DNA from: Actinomycetota bacterium
GTDB taxonomy: Bacteria; Actinomycetota; Nitriliruptoria; Nitriliruptorales; JAHWKO01
Reading direction: 5' to 3'
Assembly (NCBI GenBank): GCA_019347855.1
Contig: JAHWKO010000053.1
Location: 1-15,198 of the forward strand
Length of the DNA stretch: 15,198 nt
Shown here piece after piece: positions 14,143 to 15,198 of the stretch; positions within the stretch are counted from its first letter, which is position 1, and the number at the start of each line of letters is the position of its first letter. The position numbers and the translations under genes were made by a program. A model generated the notes under the pieces. It saw only the letters and a program-made list of their open reading frames with translations, was not told where the DNA came from and did no database searches.

Positions 14143-15198
14143 GCGACCACAACCACGCGCGCGTGTACTCGATCGAGGAGGAACGGGCTGCCCGGCAGGG
14201 TGCCCCCCGTCCCCGGTGCGAGGCGCTCACGGCCGAGGGTCGACCGTGCCGGAACTACGCGGTCGAGGACGGCCTGTGCCGCGTGCACGCGCACGAGGAC
14301 GCCGACGTCGAGGACGCCCCCCGGCAGATCGAGCGCCCACCGGAGGGGATCGAGCTCCTGGACGGGTTGCGATCGGTCCTGGGGGACGGCGCCACCGAGG
14401 TGCTGGACGAGGTCGCGATGTTCGTCCGTCGCCGCCTGACCGGGGACTTCCAGGTCGACCCGTTCGGGTTCGATCGGGACCTCACCGAGAACGTCCTGCT
14501 CCCCCTGCTCCGTCCCCTGTACCGGCACTACTGGCGGGTGCGCAGCGTCGGCCACGAGCGACTCGACAACGACTCGGGCGCGCTGGTCGTGGCGAACCAC
14601 GCCGGCACGATCCCGGCGGATGCGCTGATGGTGAAGCTCGGCCTGTACGACGAGATCGGTCGCCACCTGCGGATGCTCGGCGCCGACCTGGTCTGGCGGA
14701 CGCCGGTCATCGGTGAGCTCGGCCGCAAGATGGGCAACACGATGGCGTGCAACGACGACGCGCGTCGGTTGCTCGAGTCCGGAGAGATCGTGGGCGTCTG
14801 GCCCGAGGGCTTCAAGGGCATCGGCAAGCTCTACAAGGACCGGTACAAGCTGCAGCGGTTCGGCCGCGGTGGGTTCGTCGAGATCGCCCTGCGCACGCAG
14901 ACCCCGATCGTCCCGACCGCGATCGTCGGCAGCGAGGAGATCTACCCGCTGATCTACAACCTCAAGACCCTCGCGCGGATCTTCGGCTTCCCGTACTTCC
15001 CGGTCACCGCCACCTTCCCGTGGCTGGGCCCGCTCGGGCTGATCCCGCTCCCCTCCAAGTGGATCATCGAGTACGGCGAGCCCATCGACACGAGCGAGTA
15101 CGGGGCGCAGGCCGCGGACGACCCCATGGCGGTCTTCGACCTGACCGACCGGGTCCGGGACACGATCCAGCAGATGCTCTACCGCAACCTCATGGGCC
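14139..15198 (+). CDS. PlsC-like lysophospholipid acyltransferase with N-terminal Cys/His module (3' end cut off)
   Basis: The first 353 codons are visible; the gene runs off the right edge. ATG 14139 overlaps the SDR stop. Residues 27-50 hold C27-x9-C37-x9-C47-x2-H50, with the phrases RCEALTAEGRPCRN and GLCRVH, a small metal-binding-like module. A charged linker follows to about 70. The acyltransferase domain starts near 120: VANHAGTIPADALM holds H154 and D161, an H-x6-D spacing instead of the common H-x4-D. WPEGFKGIGK (221-230) is the EGTR-type glycerophosphate site, and LQRFGRGGFVEIALR and TAIVGSEEIYPLI are subfamily marks. It probably transfers an acyl chain to a lysophospholipid or similar glycerolipid at the inner membrane face. 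It resembles Rv0502, next to galE2 in M. tuberculosis. The Cys/His module may bind zinc; that is inference. Confidence 0.9.
   Translation, partial: MSDHNHARVYSIEEERAARQGAPRPRCEALTAEGRPCRNYAVEDGLCRVHAHEDADVEDAPRQIERPPEGIELLDGLRSVLGDGATEVLDEVAMFVRRRLTGDFQVDPFGFDRDLTENVLLPLLRPLYRHYWRVRSVGHERLDNDSGALVVANHAGTIPADALMVKLGLYDEIGRHLRMLGADLVWRTPVIGELGRKMGNTMACNDDARRLLESGEIVGVWPEGFKGIGKLYKDRYKLQRFGRGGFVEIALRTQTPIVPTAIVGSEEIYPLIYNLKTLARIFGFPYFPVTATFPWLGPLGLIPLPSKWIIEYGEPIDTSEYGAQAADDPMAVFDLTDRVRDTIQQMLYRNLMG

Overview
The window comes from a GC-rich actinobacterium. The evidence is very high GC with G/C-ending codons, GTG and TTG starts, and gene families typical of the phylum. These are the tail of an MshA-type mycothiol glycosyltransferase followed by a YbjN-domain gene, and a proC / excisionase-type HTH / GalE2-like SDR / PlsC-like acyltransferase series. 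From memory, this resembles the mshA-Rv0487 and proC-Rv0500A-galE2-Rv0502 neighbourhoods of Mycobacterium tuberculosis. The gene content between these blocks differs from mycobacteria and streptomycetes, so a deep-branching lineage such as Nitriliruptoria is possible but not shown.

Layout. (1) 1-681: 3' end of mshA and a coupled YbjN-domain gene. (2) 850-2997: a 715-aa secreted protein with an LPATG sorting signal, closed by a strong hairpin terminator at 3021-3054. (3) 3146-4935: monofunctional proline dehydrogenase, then proC, each with its own promoter-like box. (4) 4932-8139: a lipoprotein adaptor, an ABC ATPase and a MacB/FtsX-type permease, translationally coupled to each other and to proC by 4-nt start/stop overlaps. 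(5) 8190-10648: an AcuC-type deacetylase coupled to a GT87-like membrane protein. (6) 10645-11859, minus strand: a NicO-family nickel/cobalt transporter homologue whose stop codon overlaps that of the GT87-like gene. (7) 11982-15198: a small HTH protein, probably leaderless, a SAM hydrolase (DUF62), a GalE2-like SDR that lacks the usual catalytic Tyr/Lys, and a PlsC-like acyltransferase with an N-terminal Cys/His module, cut by the window end.

All genes run on the plus strand except the NicO gene. Six same-strand junctions use 4-nt ATGA or GTGA overlaps, which points to several translationally coupled operons. Several promoter-like hexamers of the form TANNNT (TACGCT, TACGCT, TAGGCT, TAACAT, TACCCT) lie at consistent distances from starts. 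No stretch longer than 300 bases lacks a gene; the longest gap is 682-849.

I saw no RNA genes, CRISPR arrays, insertion sequences, phage genes or defence genes. Most of the window is ordinary chromosomal housekeeping and membrane physiology. The points most worth a second look are the SDR without its catalytic pair, the Cys/His-acyltransferase fusion, the SAM hydrolase placed inside a conserved neighbourhood, the unrecognised LPATG surface protein and the putative leaderless HTH gene. I do not see convincing evidence for a wholly new multi-gene system.
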